From assembly GCF_001405015.1 (NCBI RefSeq), contig NZ_CYZX01000002.1, positions 212,744 to 252,553 on the forward strand: a DNA stretch of 39,810 bases. The letters run 5' to 3'. Of the stretch, positions 18,050 to 26,665 are shown in pieces. The stretch's first letter is position 1. Each line of letters begins with the position of its first letter. Origin of the DNA: Clostridium disporicum. GTDB lineage: Bacteria; Bacillota; Clostridia; Clostridiales; Clostridiaceae. The translations under genes were made by a program, and so were the position numbers. The notes under the pieces are model-generated. The model did not search any database. It had not been told where the DNA came from and worked only from the letters and a program-made list of their open reading frames with translations.

Positions 18050-18499
18050 TTTGACTCCTCCGTTCTTACTCCATAATGGATATAATTCGGCAAAAAAATA
18101 ACATTTTGCTTAGTTCAGTTTCTTAAAAGAATACCGACTTTGATATTTTAACATGTCTATTTAATTAAGTAAATTAAATTATATTAAAATTAATACAATT
18201 TTATAGGAAATATAAGGGGAATAATTATTGGGTATAAAGTTTGAATTACTATACTAAAATCAACAAAAACTTGTTTGTAGGAGAGTAGTATAAAATATTG
18301 TAATAAGTAAGAGAGTGTTTCAAAAACTATATGAACTTAAAACAAACAATGATGTTTTATGAGATAAGTTATAAAAATTTGGTGAATAATAACTGAAAAT
18401 AGCTTAATTTGATGAGTTAAAGTTAGTGTTAGAGGATTGAATTGTAAACATTTACCTATTAGAATTAATCTATAGACATATAAAAGGGATGAGGCATGA
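18050..18499. other. Divergent intergenic region with an unassigned leader
   Basis: This is 450 bp between the ECF gene (left) and the LacI-type gene (right). On the left side, about 100 nt of transcribed leader can form a 6-bp stem (18087-18092 with 18132-18137) enclosing a small hairpin; it matches no riboswitch I can name. On the right side, TGTAAACATTTACC (18444-18457) is a partial match to a catabolite-responsive element. No gene is visible. Confidence 0.4.
18442..18458 (+). promoter_or_regulatory. Weak cre-like / operator-like site upstream of the LacI-type gene
   Basis: ATTGTAAACATTTACCT lies 42 bp before the regulator start. It keeps the TGTAAAC half of a CcpA site but lacks the central CG and the final CA, so this is only a candidate for CcpA control or autoregulation. 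Confidence 0.25.
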
Positions 18500-19498
18500 A
18501 TGGTAAAACAAGAAGATATAGCAAGAATTTTAAATGTATCAAGAACAACTGTAGCAAGAGCATTAAATGGAAAAGGAAACATTAAACCGGAAACTAAGAA
18601 AAGAATACTCGATTTATGTGAAGAACTTGGATATGTTAAGAATCCTATTAGTACAAGCCTTGCTTTAAAAAATGAAAAGAATATTTATGCATTTATTATT
18701 AAAGGACGGAATAATTATTATACAGAAACTATTAAAAGGGGATTAAGAGCAGCATATAAAGATATGAGTATGTATAAGCTTAATTTATTTATTGTTGAGA
18801 CTCATATAGATTTTCCAGAGGAGCAGGTAGAAAGAGTAAAAAAAGTAATAAGGCAAAAGCAAGTAGATGGAATAATAATTACGCCTCTTTTGAAGGAAAA
18901 GATAAAAAAAATAAAAATTGATAATCCTGATATTAGTTTTATAGCTTTAGATTTGCCTTTAGATAGGGGAACAATAAGTATTTATTCAAATTATAACAAG
19001 TTAGGTAGAATACTAGGAAATCTATTATTAAATTCCTTAGAAAAAGGTGATAAGGTTCTATTGATTGAAACAGATGATGACATGATTTCAGCTAAAGATA
19101 GTTTTGAGGGCGTATATCAGAAATTATTAGAAGAAAGAAAGAATGATATTATTGGTCCTATTTTTATAAGTGATTTAGAAAATAATATTCCAGAGGTTAT
19201 AAATAAATATTTAACTAAAGATATTAAAGCAGTTTATGCTAGTAGATTTTTAGAAAGTATGATTGAATATATCTTTGAAAAAGAGGAGTATGAGTTAAAG
19301 ATAGTGACAATTGGATTATCAGATAAGATAAAGAAATTTATTAAGGAAGGTAAGGTTAAGGCTTCCTTAACACCAGATTATTTTGAAATGAGTCATACTG
19401 CAATAAATATGATGTTTGAGTGTATATATAGAGGAGTTAAACCAGAGAAAATTAAAAATGAACACGAATTTAAAATAATAGTAAAAGAAAATTTATAA
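18500..19498 (+). CDS. LacI-family repressor of the sialic-acid cluster, 332 aa
   Basis: The N-terminal helix-turn-helix MVKQEDIARILNVSRTTVARALNGKGNIKPETKKRI (residues 1-36) with the hinge around KNPISTSLAL is typical of LacI/GalR regulators. A periplasmic-binding-like effector domain follows (about 60-330). GATGAGG lies upstream of the ATG; an overlapping ATG 4 nt earlier is out of frame. It stands directly before the sialic-acid operon on the same strand. The ligand is probably a sialic acid or an amino-sugar intermediate (inference). The better known nan regulators in Firmicutes are RpiR-type, so this one is an alternative solution. Confidence 0.88.
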   Translation: MVKQEDIARILNVSRTTVARALNGKGNIKPETKKRILDLCEELGYVKNPISTSLALKNEKNIYAFIIKGRNNYYTETIKRGLRAAYKDMSMYKLNLFIVETHIDFPEEQVERVKKVIRQKQVDGIIITPLLKEKIKKIKIDNPDISFIALDLPLDRGTISIYSNYNKLGRILGNLLLNSLEKGDKVLLIETDDDMISAKDSFEGVYQKLLEERKNDIIGPIFISDLENNIPEVINKYLTKDIKAVYASRFLESMIEYIFEKEEYELKIVTIGLSDKIKKFIKEGKVKASLTPDYFEMSHTAINMMFECIYRGVKPEKIKNEHEFKIIVKENL

Positions 19499-19561
19499 AA
19501 CTATAAGTTAAATGAAGCAATAATAGAAGTTTATTAGTAGAAAGTTGCATGAATAAAATGT

Positions 19562-19583
19562 TCGCGTGAAAATGTTCACGCGA
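19562..19583. promoter_or_regulatory. GC-rich palindrome, candidate LacI-type operator
   Basis: TCGCGTGAA-AATG-TTCACGCGA is a perfect 9-4-9 inverted repeat between the regulator stop and the lipoprotein start. Its GC content contrasts sharply with the surrounding DNA. No T-run follows, so it is not a standard terminator. Position and symmetry fit the binding site of the adjacent LacI-type regulator. Confidence 0.6.
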
Positions 19584-19685
19584 CTATTTATAGAAGTATG
19601 TTAGTAGGAATAAAGCTTATGAGTTTAAGTTGGATATTAATAAAATATTAATATATATATTTAAGTGTAGAGGGGAGAATTTATT

Positions 19686-21047
19686 ATGAAAAAATTAAAG
19701 CTATTAACATCTTTATGTTTAGCTGCAACTTTAACTATTACTTCTTTAGCAGGATGTAGTTCAAGTAATTCGTCAACTGGAGAAGAATCAAATGATTCAA
19801 GTAATAGCACTGAGGCTAATACTGAGGTAACAGATATCACAGAGATAACTTGGTGGGCATTCCCTAATTTTGTAACTATCGATGATGAGGTTGGAAAATA
19901 TGAAAAACAAATAATATCAGATTTCGAAGCTAAAAATCCAGACGTTAAAGTAAATTTGGAAATGATATCTTTCAATGGGGGAGGAGAAAAAATAACAGCA
20001 GCAATTGCATCAAATTCAGCACCAGATATACTTTATGATGCACCAGGAAGAATAATCGATTACGGAAGACAAGATGTTTTAGCTGACGTAGATGATATGA
20101 TTAAGGCGCTTAATGGTGATGTATCAGAAGAAATTTTACAAGGATGTAGAGTTGATGACACATACTATATGTATCCATTTAATACAACAGCTTTTGTAAT
20201 GGCTGCAAATAAGACAATGTTTGAAGAAGCTGGTTTATTAGATTTACTTCCATTAGAGAAAGAAGATAGACTTTGGACAATTGAAGAATTTGAAATTGCG
20301 CTTAGAGGTATAAAAGAAGCTAATCCAGATATAATTCCAGTTTCATTCTTTAGTAAGAGTACTGCTGGTGACCAAGGTACAAGAGCTTTCCTTGCTAATA
20401 TTTTTGGAGGAAGCATTTTTAATGATGATTTAAGTGAATATACTTTAAATTCACCTGAAATGGTTGAAGCTTTAGAGTGGGTAAATAAGTGTATTGATGA
20501 AGGATTAATAGGAGCTGGATCTGAAGGATTAACTTCAAGTGATGCTATTGATTCATTTGTTCAAGGTAAATCAGCATTTACAATTCTTTATTCAACAGGT
20601 TTAAAGGCTAATAATGCAGAGTTAAAGCTTGGTGATTTTGAAGATGTATTATTACCAATACCTTCACCTGAAGGAGAGTTAGGATTAGAATTCTTAATTG
20701 GTGGTTATTGCGTATTTGATAATCAAGATGATGCTAAAATAGAAGCTTCTAAGAGATTTATTGATTTTGCTTGTAACGATGAAGAGTGGCAAGTTAAAAA
20801 TATAAAAGCTACAGGAACTTTCTCAGTTAGAGATTCTGTAAAGGATTTATATGATGATGAAGAGATGAAGGCTGCTGAAGCATTTGGAAAATACTTAGCA
20901 CCTTACTATAATACAGTACCAGGTTTCGCAGAAATGAGAACATTCTGGTTCCCATCACTTCAAGAAATAACATTAAAACAAACACCAATACAAGAAGCAT
21001 TAGATAAATTAAATGAAAATGCAAATAGTACATTAAATAATAATTAA
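19686..21047 (+). CDS. Sialic-acid ABC importer, substrate-binding lipoprotein, 453 aa
   Basis: This extracellular solute-binding protein (CUT1, family 1) is lipid-anchored. The signal peptide (residues 1-23) ends in the lipobox SLAGC with Cys24, followed by a Ser/Asn/Thr linker. The mature protein begins ITWWAFPNFVTID and contains APDILYDAPGRIIDYG (about 111-126); both stretches recall the sialic-acid binding protein of Streptococcus pneumoniae (SatA/NanU type). GAGGGGAG lies 7 nt before the ATG. It is the first gene of an eight-gene same-strand run ending with the kinase. A GC-rich hairpin right after it probably protects this part of the mRNA. Confidence 0.85.
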   Translation: MKKLKLLTSLCLAATLTITSLAGCSSSNSSTGEESNDSSNSTEANTEVTDITEITWWAFPNFVTIDDEVGKYEKQIISDFEAKNPDVKVNLEMISFNGGGEKITAAIASNSAPDILYDAPGRIIDYGRQDVLADVDDMIKALNGDVSEEILQGCRVDDTYYMYPFNTTAFVMAANKTMFEEAGLLDLLPLEKEDRLWTIEEFEIALRGIKEANPDIIPVSFFSKSTAGDQGTRAFLANIFGGSIFNDDLSEYTLNSPEMVEALEWVNKCIDEGLIGAGSEGLTSSDAIDSFVQGKSAFTILYSTGLKANNAELKLGDFEDVLLPIPSPEGELGLEFLIGGYCVFDNQDDAKIEASKRFIDFACNDEEWQVKNIKATGTFSVRDSVKDLYDDEEMKAAEAFGKYLAPYYNTVPGFAEMRTFWFPSLQEITLKQTPIQEALDKLNENANSTLNNN

Positions 21048-21061
21048 TTAGTTGAGAAAAG

Positions 21062-21082
21062 GGAAGGGGTATAACCCCTTCC
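21062..21082 (+). other. Intercistronic hairpin
   Basis: GGAAGGGG (21062-21069) pairs perfectly with CCCCTTCC (21075-21082) around the loop TATAA. No T-run follows, and the permease ribosome binding site starts 9 nt later. Such stems after binding-protein genes commonly stabilise the upstream message or lower downstream expression. Confidence 0.6.
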
Positions 21083-21107
21083 TAAAATATAAGGGGGGAT
21101 TTATTAA

Positions 21108-22037
21108 ATGGATATTAATACTTCTACAAATAAAGAGAAAGTAAAGATAAAATATAATAAGTTTAATAAATTGGCAGTGAAGGAATGGATAGCAGCGTAC
21201 ATATTTTTGCTACCAGCTTTGGCTTTTTTCGTAATATTTGTTGTTATTCCTATGGGAGAAGGAATAATAATGAGTTTTATGAATTACACATTAAGAAAAA
21301 AAGAATGGATTGGGCTTGGAAATTATATAAAGATATTTAATGACCCAGTTTTTAAGAAATCATTAGTAAATACATTAGTTTTAGTATTAGGAAATGTACC
21401 ATGTGTTTTAATATTCTCACTTTTTGTTGCTACAACAGTATACAAGAGGTCTTCTAAAATGAGGTCATTTTTTAGATCAGTGTTTTATCTTCCAGCTATA
21501 GCTTCAGTAGTTAGTATTACCGTTGTATGGGGATGGATTTTACATCCTAATTATGGAATATTAAATTATATAATCGAACAATTCGGAGGAACTCCACAGT
21601 TATGGCTTTCTAATCCTACTATAGCAAAATGGGCAATTCTTATTATTCTTGTAACTTTATCTGTTGGACAACCTATAGTTCTTTATATGGCTTCTTTAGG
21701 TAATATCCCAAAAGATTACTTAGAGGCAGCAGAGATAGATGGAGCCAATTCAAGACAAGTCTTTTGGAATATTACTTGGCCAATGTTAAAGCCAACAAGT
21801 CTATATATATTTATTATTACAACAATTAACTCATTCCAATGTTTCTCATTAATCCAGTTATTAACAGCTGGAGGACCAAACTATTCAACAACAACAATTA
21901 TGTATCAAGTATATGAAAAATCATTTACATTAGGTCAATTTGGTTTGGCATCTTCAATGGGAATGGTTCTAGCAGTTATAGTAATTTTAATATCAATTAT
22001 ACAATACAAATTCTTAGGATCAGGAATTGATTATTAG
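21108..22037 (+). CDS. Sialic-acid ABC importer permease 1 (MalF-like), 309 aa
   Basis: This six-helix permease of the CUT1 family has a cytosolic, Lys-rich N-terminus of about 30 residues. The EAA loop that docks the ATPase reads YLEAAEIDGANSRQVFWNITWPMLKP (about residues 203-228). GGGGGG lies 9 nt upstream of the ATG. It is followed after 11 nt by the second permease. From context it forms the membrane channel with the next gene and receives substrate from the upstream lipoprotein. Confidence 0.9.
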   Translation: MDINTSTNKEKVKIKYNKFNKLAVKEWIAAYIFLLPALAFFVIFVVIPMGEGIIMSFMNYTLRKKEWIGLGNYIKIFNDPVFKKSLVNTLVLVLGNVPCVLIFSLFVATTVYKRSSKMRSFFRSVFYLPAIASVVSITVVWGWILHPNYGILNYIIEQFGGTPQLWLSNPTIAKWAILIILVTLSVGQPIVLYMASLGNIPKDYLEAAEIDGANSRQVFWNITWPMLKPTSLYIFIITTINSFQCFSLIQLLTAGGPNYSTTTIMYQVYEKSFTLGQFGLASSMGMVLAVIVILISIIQYKFLGSGIDY

Positions 22038-22048
22038 GAGGATTTTAT

Positions 22049-22921
22049 ATGTTAATGAATAAAAAGAAAAAAAAGAAAACCGAAGAGCTTTATGATACAA
22101 GAACTAAGTGGACCCCAGGGAATATTGCATCATTTATAATATTATGCATGCTAACGATTATATTTATTTTCCCATTTTATTGGATAATAACAGGTTCATT
22201 TAAAGATCAAGCTTCTACTATTGCAGTACCACCACAGTGGTTTCCAACAGATTTTACGCTTAAGAATTGGATTTCCTTAGCAAAGCAGCCATTAGTGAGA
22301 TGGACATTTAACAGCTTTTTTATAGCTATTTCTACTACGGTGTTAGTTTGTGTTACATCAACATTAGCTGGATATGTTTTGGCTAAAAAGAGATTTCCAG
22401 GAAGACATCTTATATTCTGGGCTTTAATTGCGGCTATGGCTCTACCTAAGCAAGTAATTATGGTACCATTATTTAATTTATTGACAAAGCTGGATTTGAT
22501 TAATACGTATAGAGGATTAATTCTTCCAGCAGTAGGATGGCCATTTGGTATTTTTCTTATGAAACAATTTAGTGAAACAATTCCTTCAGAACTTATAGAA
22601 GCCTCAAGAATAGATGGATGTACTCAATTAGGAACATTTAGGAATGTAGTAATTCCTATAGTTAAACCTGGAATTGGAGCACTTGCAATATTTACTTTCA
22701 TAACATCATGGAACGATTATTTCATGCAATTAATTTTAATAAGAAGTACAGATATGCAAACGCTTCCTTTAGGTATAGCGTTGATGCAGGCTGAGTTTAC
22801 TACAAATTATGGTTTGATGATGGCTGGTGCAGCAATAGCATCAATTCCAATGATAATAATATTCTTAATATGCCAAAAATCATTTACACAAGGTATTACA
22901 GTTGGTGCTGTAAAAGGATAA
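22049..22921 (+). CDS. Sialic-acid ABC importer permease 2 (MalG-like), 290 aa
   Basis: This CUT1 permease has six hydrophobic segments and the EAA motif LIEASRIDGCTQLGTFRNVVIPIVKPG (about 191-217). A run of lysines occupies residues 4-12. AGGAGG lies 6 nt before the ATG. No ATP-binding subunit follows; the operon goes straight to nanA. In streptococci and clostridia such importers borrow a shared MsmK/MsiK-type ATPase encoded elsewhere, and I expect the same here. Confidence 0.9.
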   Translation: MLMNKKKKKKTEELYDTRTKWTPGNIASFIILCMLTIIFIFPFYWIITGSFKDQASTIAVPPQWFPTDFTLKNWISLAKQPLVRWTFNSFFIAISTTVLVCVTSTLAGYVLAKKRFPGRHLIFWALIAAMALPKQVIMVPLFNLLTKLDLINTYRGLILPAVGWPFGIFLMKQFSETIPSELIEASRIDGCTQLGTFRNVVIPIVKPGIGALAIFTFITSWNDYFMQLILIRSTDMQTLPLGIALMQAEFTTNYGLMMAGAAIASIPMIIIFLICQKSFTQGITVGAVKG

Positions 22922-23025
22922 GTAGAGAAAAAAGTTTATAGTAGAAATTCTAAGTATTTTAAAAATAGGAATTAATCTAGAATATAAGATTTGGTTAAAA
23001 AATCGATTTAAGGAGATTGCTTATA

Positions 23026-23955
23026 ATGAATAAGTTTGATATTAAGGATTTTAAAGGTGTAATACCAGCAGTTTTAACTGTATTTGATAAAGATGAAAAT
23101 ATTGATGAATTAGGTATGAGACAATTAGTTTCATATTTAATAGATAAAGGTGTTGATGGCTTATATTTAACAGGCTCTACAGGTGAAGGTTTCACAATGA
23201 GTAGTGAAGAGAGAAAAAGAGTTGTAGAAATTGTTATGGATGAAACAAAAGGAAGAGTACCTGTTGTAGTTCATGTAGGTGCAATTGGTACAAAGCTTTC
23301 AATAGATTTAGCTAAACATGCAGAAGAAGTAGGAGCAACTGGAATATCAAGTGTTCCTCCTTTTTATTGGAAGTTTAATGAAAATCAAATAGTAAAATAT
23401 TATGAAGATATAGCTAATTCATGTAGTTTACCAATGATAGTTTACAATGTACCATTAGTAGGACTTTTAGGTATGAATGTAATAAAATGTTTAGCGCAAA
23501 TTGAAAATGTTAAAGGCATTAAATATACAGCATTAAGCCATTATGAAATAACTCAAATAAAAGATGAGATTGGGGAAGATTTCCTAGTCTATTCCGGTTG
23601 TGATGAAATGTCTATGTCAGGGTTATTAGCAGGTGCTGATGGGATTATAGGATCTTTTTACAATATAATGCCAGAGTTATTTATAAATATATATAATTCT
23701 ATAAAAGAAAATAATATTGAGAGAGCACAGCTTTTACAACGTCAAGCTGTTGAGATAATTATGTATTCACTTAAATTACCATCTTTTTATGCAGGTATGA
23801 AAGCTGTATTAAGATGGAGAGGAATAAATGCAGGTTATTGTCGTAGACCTTTTGAAAATTTAACAGAAGAAGCAGAAAATGAATTTAAAGAAGGTTATAT
23901 AAAGCTTAGAGATACGTATAAGATTACAGGGGTAGAATTTTTAGATGAGCTTTAG
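23026..23955 (+). CDS. nanA: N-acetylneuraminate lyase, 309 aa
   Basis: This class I aldolase splits N-acetylneuraminate into N-acetylmannosamine and pyruvate. The start is the ATG at 23026, 10 nt after AAGGAG; an upstream in-frame TTG overlaps that site. The (beta/alpha)8 barrel carries GSTGEGF (substrate carboxylate binding), YNVP with the catalytic Tyr, and the Schiff-base lysine in GIKYTAL at residue 166, close to Lys165 of the E. coli enzyme. PPFYWKFNENQIVKYY is characteristic of the lyase rather than dihydrodipicolinate synthase. NanE and a ROK kinase in the same operon support the assignment. Confidence 0.93.
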   Translation: MNKFDIKDFKGVIPAVLTVFDKDENIDELGMRQLVSYLIDKGVDGLYLTGSTGEGFTMSSEERKRVVEIVMDETKGRVPVVVHVGAIGTKLSIDLAKHAEEVGATGISSVPPFYWKFNENQIVKYYEDIANSCSLPMIVYNVPLVGLLGMNVIKCLAQIENVKGIKYTALSHYEITQIKDEIGEDFLVYSGCDEMSMSGLLAGADGIIGSFYNIMPELFINIYNSIKENNIERAQLLQRQAVEIIMYSLKLPSFYAGMKAVLRWRGINAGYCRRPFENLTEEAENEFKEGYIKLRDTYKITGVEFLDEL

Positions 23956-23991
23956 AGCTAAATTGAGGTTTATTTTTAGTAGGAGGGGAAA

Positions 23992-24957
23992 ATGCCTATA
24001 GTAGATATGCCTTTAGAAAGGTTAAGAGAATATAAAGGGACTAATACTTTACCAAGTGATTTTAGTGAGTTTTGGAATGAGCGTATTAATGAAGTTAAAA
24101 ATCATCCATTAAAGTATAAAATAACAGAAAGTGAAATAAGAGGTTTTGAGGGATGTGAGTTTTTAGACTTATGGTTTAAAGGTATCGATGGGGGGAAGGT
24201 GTATGCAAAATACATTAGACCTAAAACTGATGAAGATGTACCGTTGATTTTGCAGTTTCATGGGTATCCAGGTGCAAGCAGAGGGTGGTTTGAACAATTA
24301 TCTTTTGTTGGAATGGGCTGTGCTATTATTGCGATGGACTGTCCTGGACAAGGAGGAAATGGAGATAGCTATACTAATATGAAAGGTACTACAGTTAGTG
24401 GCCATATTGTAGCCGGATTAGATGGAGATATCTGTAACATGTATTATGTAAAGTTATTTCAAAATGCATCTATATTATGTAGAATTGTCAAAGAGCTTAA
24501 TGGAATAGACAAAGAAAGGATATATGCAAATGGAGCTAGTCAGGGTGCAGGAATTGCTTTAGTTTGTGCAGCACTTAATCCAATAATAAAGAAATGTGCG
24601 GCACTTTATCCTTTTTTATCTGATTATAAGAGAGTCTGGGATATGGATTTAGACATGATAGCTTATGAAGGATTAAGGTATTATTCTAGATGGTTTAATC
24701 CAATGAATGATAAAGAAGATGAAATGTTTACGAAGCTAGGATATATAGATGTGCATAATTTTGCAGATATGATTAATTGTGAAGTTCTATTTGGTACAGG
24801 ATTAATGGATAATGTATGTCCACCATCTACACAATTTGCTATCTATAATAATATAGGTTCAAAAAAGAAACATATAATATTTCCTGATTATACTCATGAA
24901 GAAATAGGCGAATTTGATGATATGTTAATAGATTTTTTCTTAAAGGAGGATGATTAA
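23992..24957 (+). CDS. CE7-type acetyl esterase, probably a sialate O-acetylesterase, 321 aa
   Basis: This alpha/beta hydrolase belongs to the acetyl xylan esterase/cephalosporin deacetylase (CE7) family. The nucleophile is Ser183 in GASQGAG, the acid Asp273 in GLMDNVCPP, and His302 in THEE, so the triad is complete. The family RGQ motif reads PGQ (118-120) because the Arg is replaced. GGAGGGG precedes the ATG. The pneumococcal nan locus also contains an esterase of this family, and removing O-acetyl groups from imported sialic acid before NanA would make sense. A role on another acetylated sugar is possible. Confidence 0.82.
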   Translation: MPIVDMPLERLREYKGTNTLPSDFSEFWNERINEVKNHPLKYKITESEIRGFEGCEFLDLWFKGIDGGKVYAKYIRPKTDEDVPLILQFHGYPGASRGWFEQLSFVGMGCAIIAMDCPGQGGNGDSYTNMKGTTVSGHIVAGLDGDICNMYYVKLFQNASILCRIVKELNGIDKERIYANGASQGAGIALVCAALNPIIKKCAALYPFLSDYKRVWDMDLDMIAYEGLRYYSRWFNPMNDKEDEMFTKLGYIDVHNFADMINCEVLFGTGLMDNVCPPSTQFAIYNNIGSKKKHIIFPDYTHEEIGEFDDMLIDFFLKEDD

Positions 24958-25914
24958 ATGCCTGCTTTAGATATGAATATGAAATATATGGAAAAGTATT
25001 TAGGACAGACTATAAAACCTAGAGACTTTGATTTATTCTGGAAAAAACAAAAAGATTTAGCCGATAATTTAGAGTTAGATTATAGGATAACTAATAAGAA
25101 TTTCAATAATAACAATGGAAATTATTATGAAATAAACTTTAGAGGTATTGATGGTGCAAATATTTATGCTAAGTATATAAGACCTAATACAGAGGAAAAA
25201 GTACCTACTGTATTAGAGTTTCATGATTATAAGAAAGCAAGCAGAAGCTGGCATCATCTTACTAGATATATAGGAGTTAATTATTCAGTAGTAGCTATGG
25301 ATTGTAGAGGTCAAGGTGGAAAAAGCGAAGATTTAGGAAATATAAAAGGGTCTACTGTATGTGGAAATTTAATTAATGGATTAGATGACGTAAAAGAAAA
25401 TATGTATTATTGCAAAGTTTATTTAGATGCTTATATATTATCAAGGATAGTGGAAGAGTTAGAATCAACTGATAAAAGTAGGATGATAGCATTTGGAAAA
25501 GGACAAGGTGCTGCTATAGCTTTAGTTGTAAGTAGCTTGAATAAAAATATAAAGAAATGCTCTATGCAGTATCCTTTTTTATGTGATTTTAAGAGAGTAT
25601 ATGATATGGATTTAGATGTAGATGCCTATGAAGGTCTTAGATACTATTTTAGATGGTTTGACCCTATGCACCTAAGGGGAAAAGAAGTATTTGAAAAGTT
25701 AGGATATATCGATATTGTGAATTTTGCAAATAAATTGAATTGTGAAATACTTATGGGAACAGCTTTGTTAGATACAATCTGTCCTCCAAGCACACAATAT
25801 GCTGTATATAATAATTTAAACTGCAATAAAAAGCATATTATATTTCCTAAATATGATCACGAATTAAATAATTTTTTTGAAAATGAAAACTTAAAGTTTA
25901 TGAGATTTCTATAA
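24958..25914 (+). CDS. CE7-type esterase paralogue lacking the catalytic Ser, 318 aa
   Basis: It starts directly after the stop codon of the first esterase (TAA-ATG) with AAGGAGG 9 nt before. It aligns with its neighbour throughout: the GLRYY-RWF-PM, KLGYID and CPPSTQ-A-YNN stretches are shared. The nucleophile elbow reads GKGQGA, so Gly182 stands where Ser183 stands in the first copy, while Asp272 and His301 are kept. It has a canonical RGQGG motif (117-121) where the first copy has PGQ. By family knowledge it should not hydrolyse esters. It may be a regulatory or structural partner in a mixed oligomer, as CE7 enzymes form hexamers, or bind ligands on its own. The intact frame argues against simple decay. 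Confidence 0.8.
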   Translation: MPALDMNMKYMEKYLGQTIKPRDFDLFWKKQKDLADNLELDYRITNKNFNNNNGNYYEINFRGIDGANIYAKYIRPNTEEKVPTVLEFHDYKKASRSWHHLTRYIGVNYSVVAMDCRGQGGKSEDLGNIKGSTVCGNLINGLDDVKENMYYCKVYLDAYILSRIVEELESTDKSRMIAFGKGQGAAIALVVSSLNKNIKKCSMQYPFLCDFKRVYDMDLDVDAYEGLRYYFRWFDPMHLRGKEVFEKLGYIDIVNFANKLNCEILMGTALLDTICPPSTQYAVYNNLNCNKKHIIFPKYDHELNNFFENENLKFMRFL

Positions 25915-25960
25915 GAGAAATAATAAGAGAGTTTAAAATGCTATGGATGGAGGGAGTATT

Positions 25961-26653
25961 ATGGGTAAGGAAGAAATATTAAATATATTGAGAGGTGGAT
26001 TAATAGTATCATGCCAAGCGTTGCCTGGTGAGCCATTATATTTAGAGAATGATACTATTATGCCATTGATGGCAAGAGCAGCAAAACAGGCAGGAGCTTG
26101 TGCTATAAGAACTAATGGAGTTAGAGATGTTATTGCGATAAAAGAAGAAACAAATTTACCAGTGATAGGATTAATAAAGAAGTCTTATGATGGGTATGAA
26201 CAATATATAACCTTTACTATGGATGAAGTAGACCAGCTTGTTGAAGCAGGAGCGGATATAATAGCACTTGACTGTACATTAAGAAAGAGAAAAGATGGCA
26301 GAACAGTAGAGGAATTTATAAAAGCTATAAAAGAAAAATATCCTAGATTATTGTTAATGGCGGATATATCAAACTTAGAAGAAGGTATTAATGCTTGGAA
26401 AGCAGGAGTAGATATGGTTGGAACTACTTTAAGTGGATATACAAGCTATACTACTAAGCTTGATGGACCAGATTATGAGTTAGTAGAAAATCTTGTGAAC
26501 TCTATAAAAATTCCTGTAATTGCAGAAGGAAGAATTCATTATCCAGAACAAGCTAAGAAAATGCTTGAATTAGGAGCTACATCAGTAGTTGTTGGTGGAG
26601 CTATTACTAGACCTTTAGAAATAACAAATAGATTTATAAAAGCTATAAGTTAG
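25961..26653 (+). CDS. nanE: N-acetylmannosamine-6-phosphate 2-epimerase, 230 aa
   Basis: This TIM-barrel enzyme converts ManNAc-6-P to GlcNAc-6-P. The start is the ATG at 25961 (MGKEEIL), 6-7 nt after GGAGGG; an in-frame ATG at 25943 overlaps that site. Family motifs include GGLIVSCQALPGEPL (near the N-terminus), GACAIRTNG, IGLIKKSYDGYEQYITF, ALDCTLRKRKDGR with the catalytic region, MADISNLEEG, GTTLSGYT and IAEGRIHYPEQA. The length is typical. It lies between the esterases and the kinase in the sialic-acid operon. Confidence 0.95.
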   Translation: MGKEEILNILRGGLIVSCQALPGEPLYLENDTIMPLMARAAKQAGACAIRTNGVRDVIAIKEETNLPVIGLIKKSYDGYEQYITFTMDEVDQLVEAGADIIALDCTLRKRKDGRTVEEFIKAIKEKYPRLLLMADISNLEEGINAWKAGVDMVGTTLSGYTSYTTKLDGPDYELVENLVNSIKIPVIAEGRIHYPEQAKKMLELGATSVVVGGAITRPLEITNRFIKAIS

Positions 26654-26665
26654 AAGGTGAAAAAT

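Noticed and set aside
18310..18330. GAGTGTTTCAAAAAC-like sequence resembling the end of an insertion sequence
   Set aside because: No matching inverted end, no target duplication and no transposase remnant nearby.
19562..19583. The GC-rich palindrome as a terminator of the LacI-type gene
   Set aside because: The sequence after the stem is CTATTTATAG rather than a T-run, and it is 64 bp past the stop, so an operator role fits better. A weak terminator effect is not excluded.
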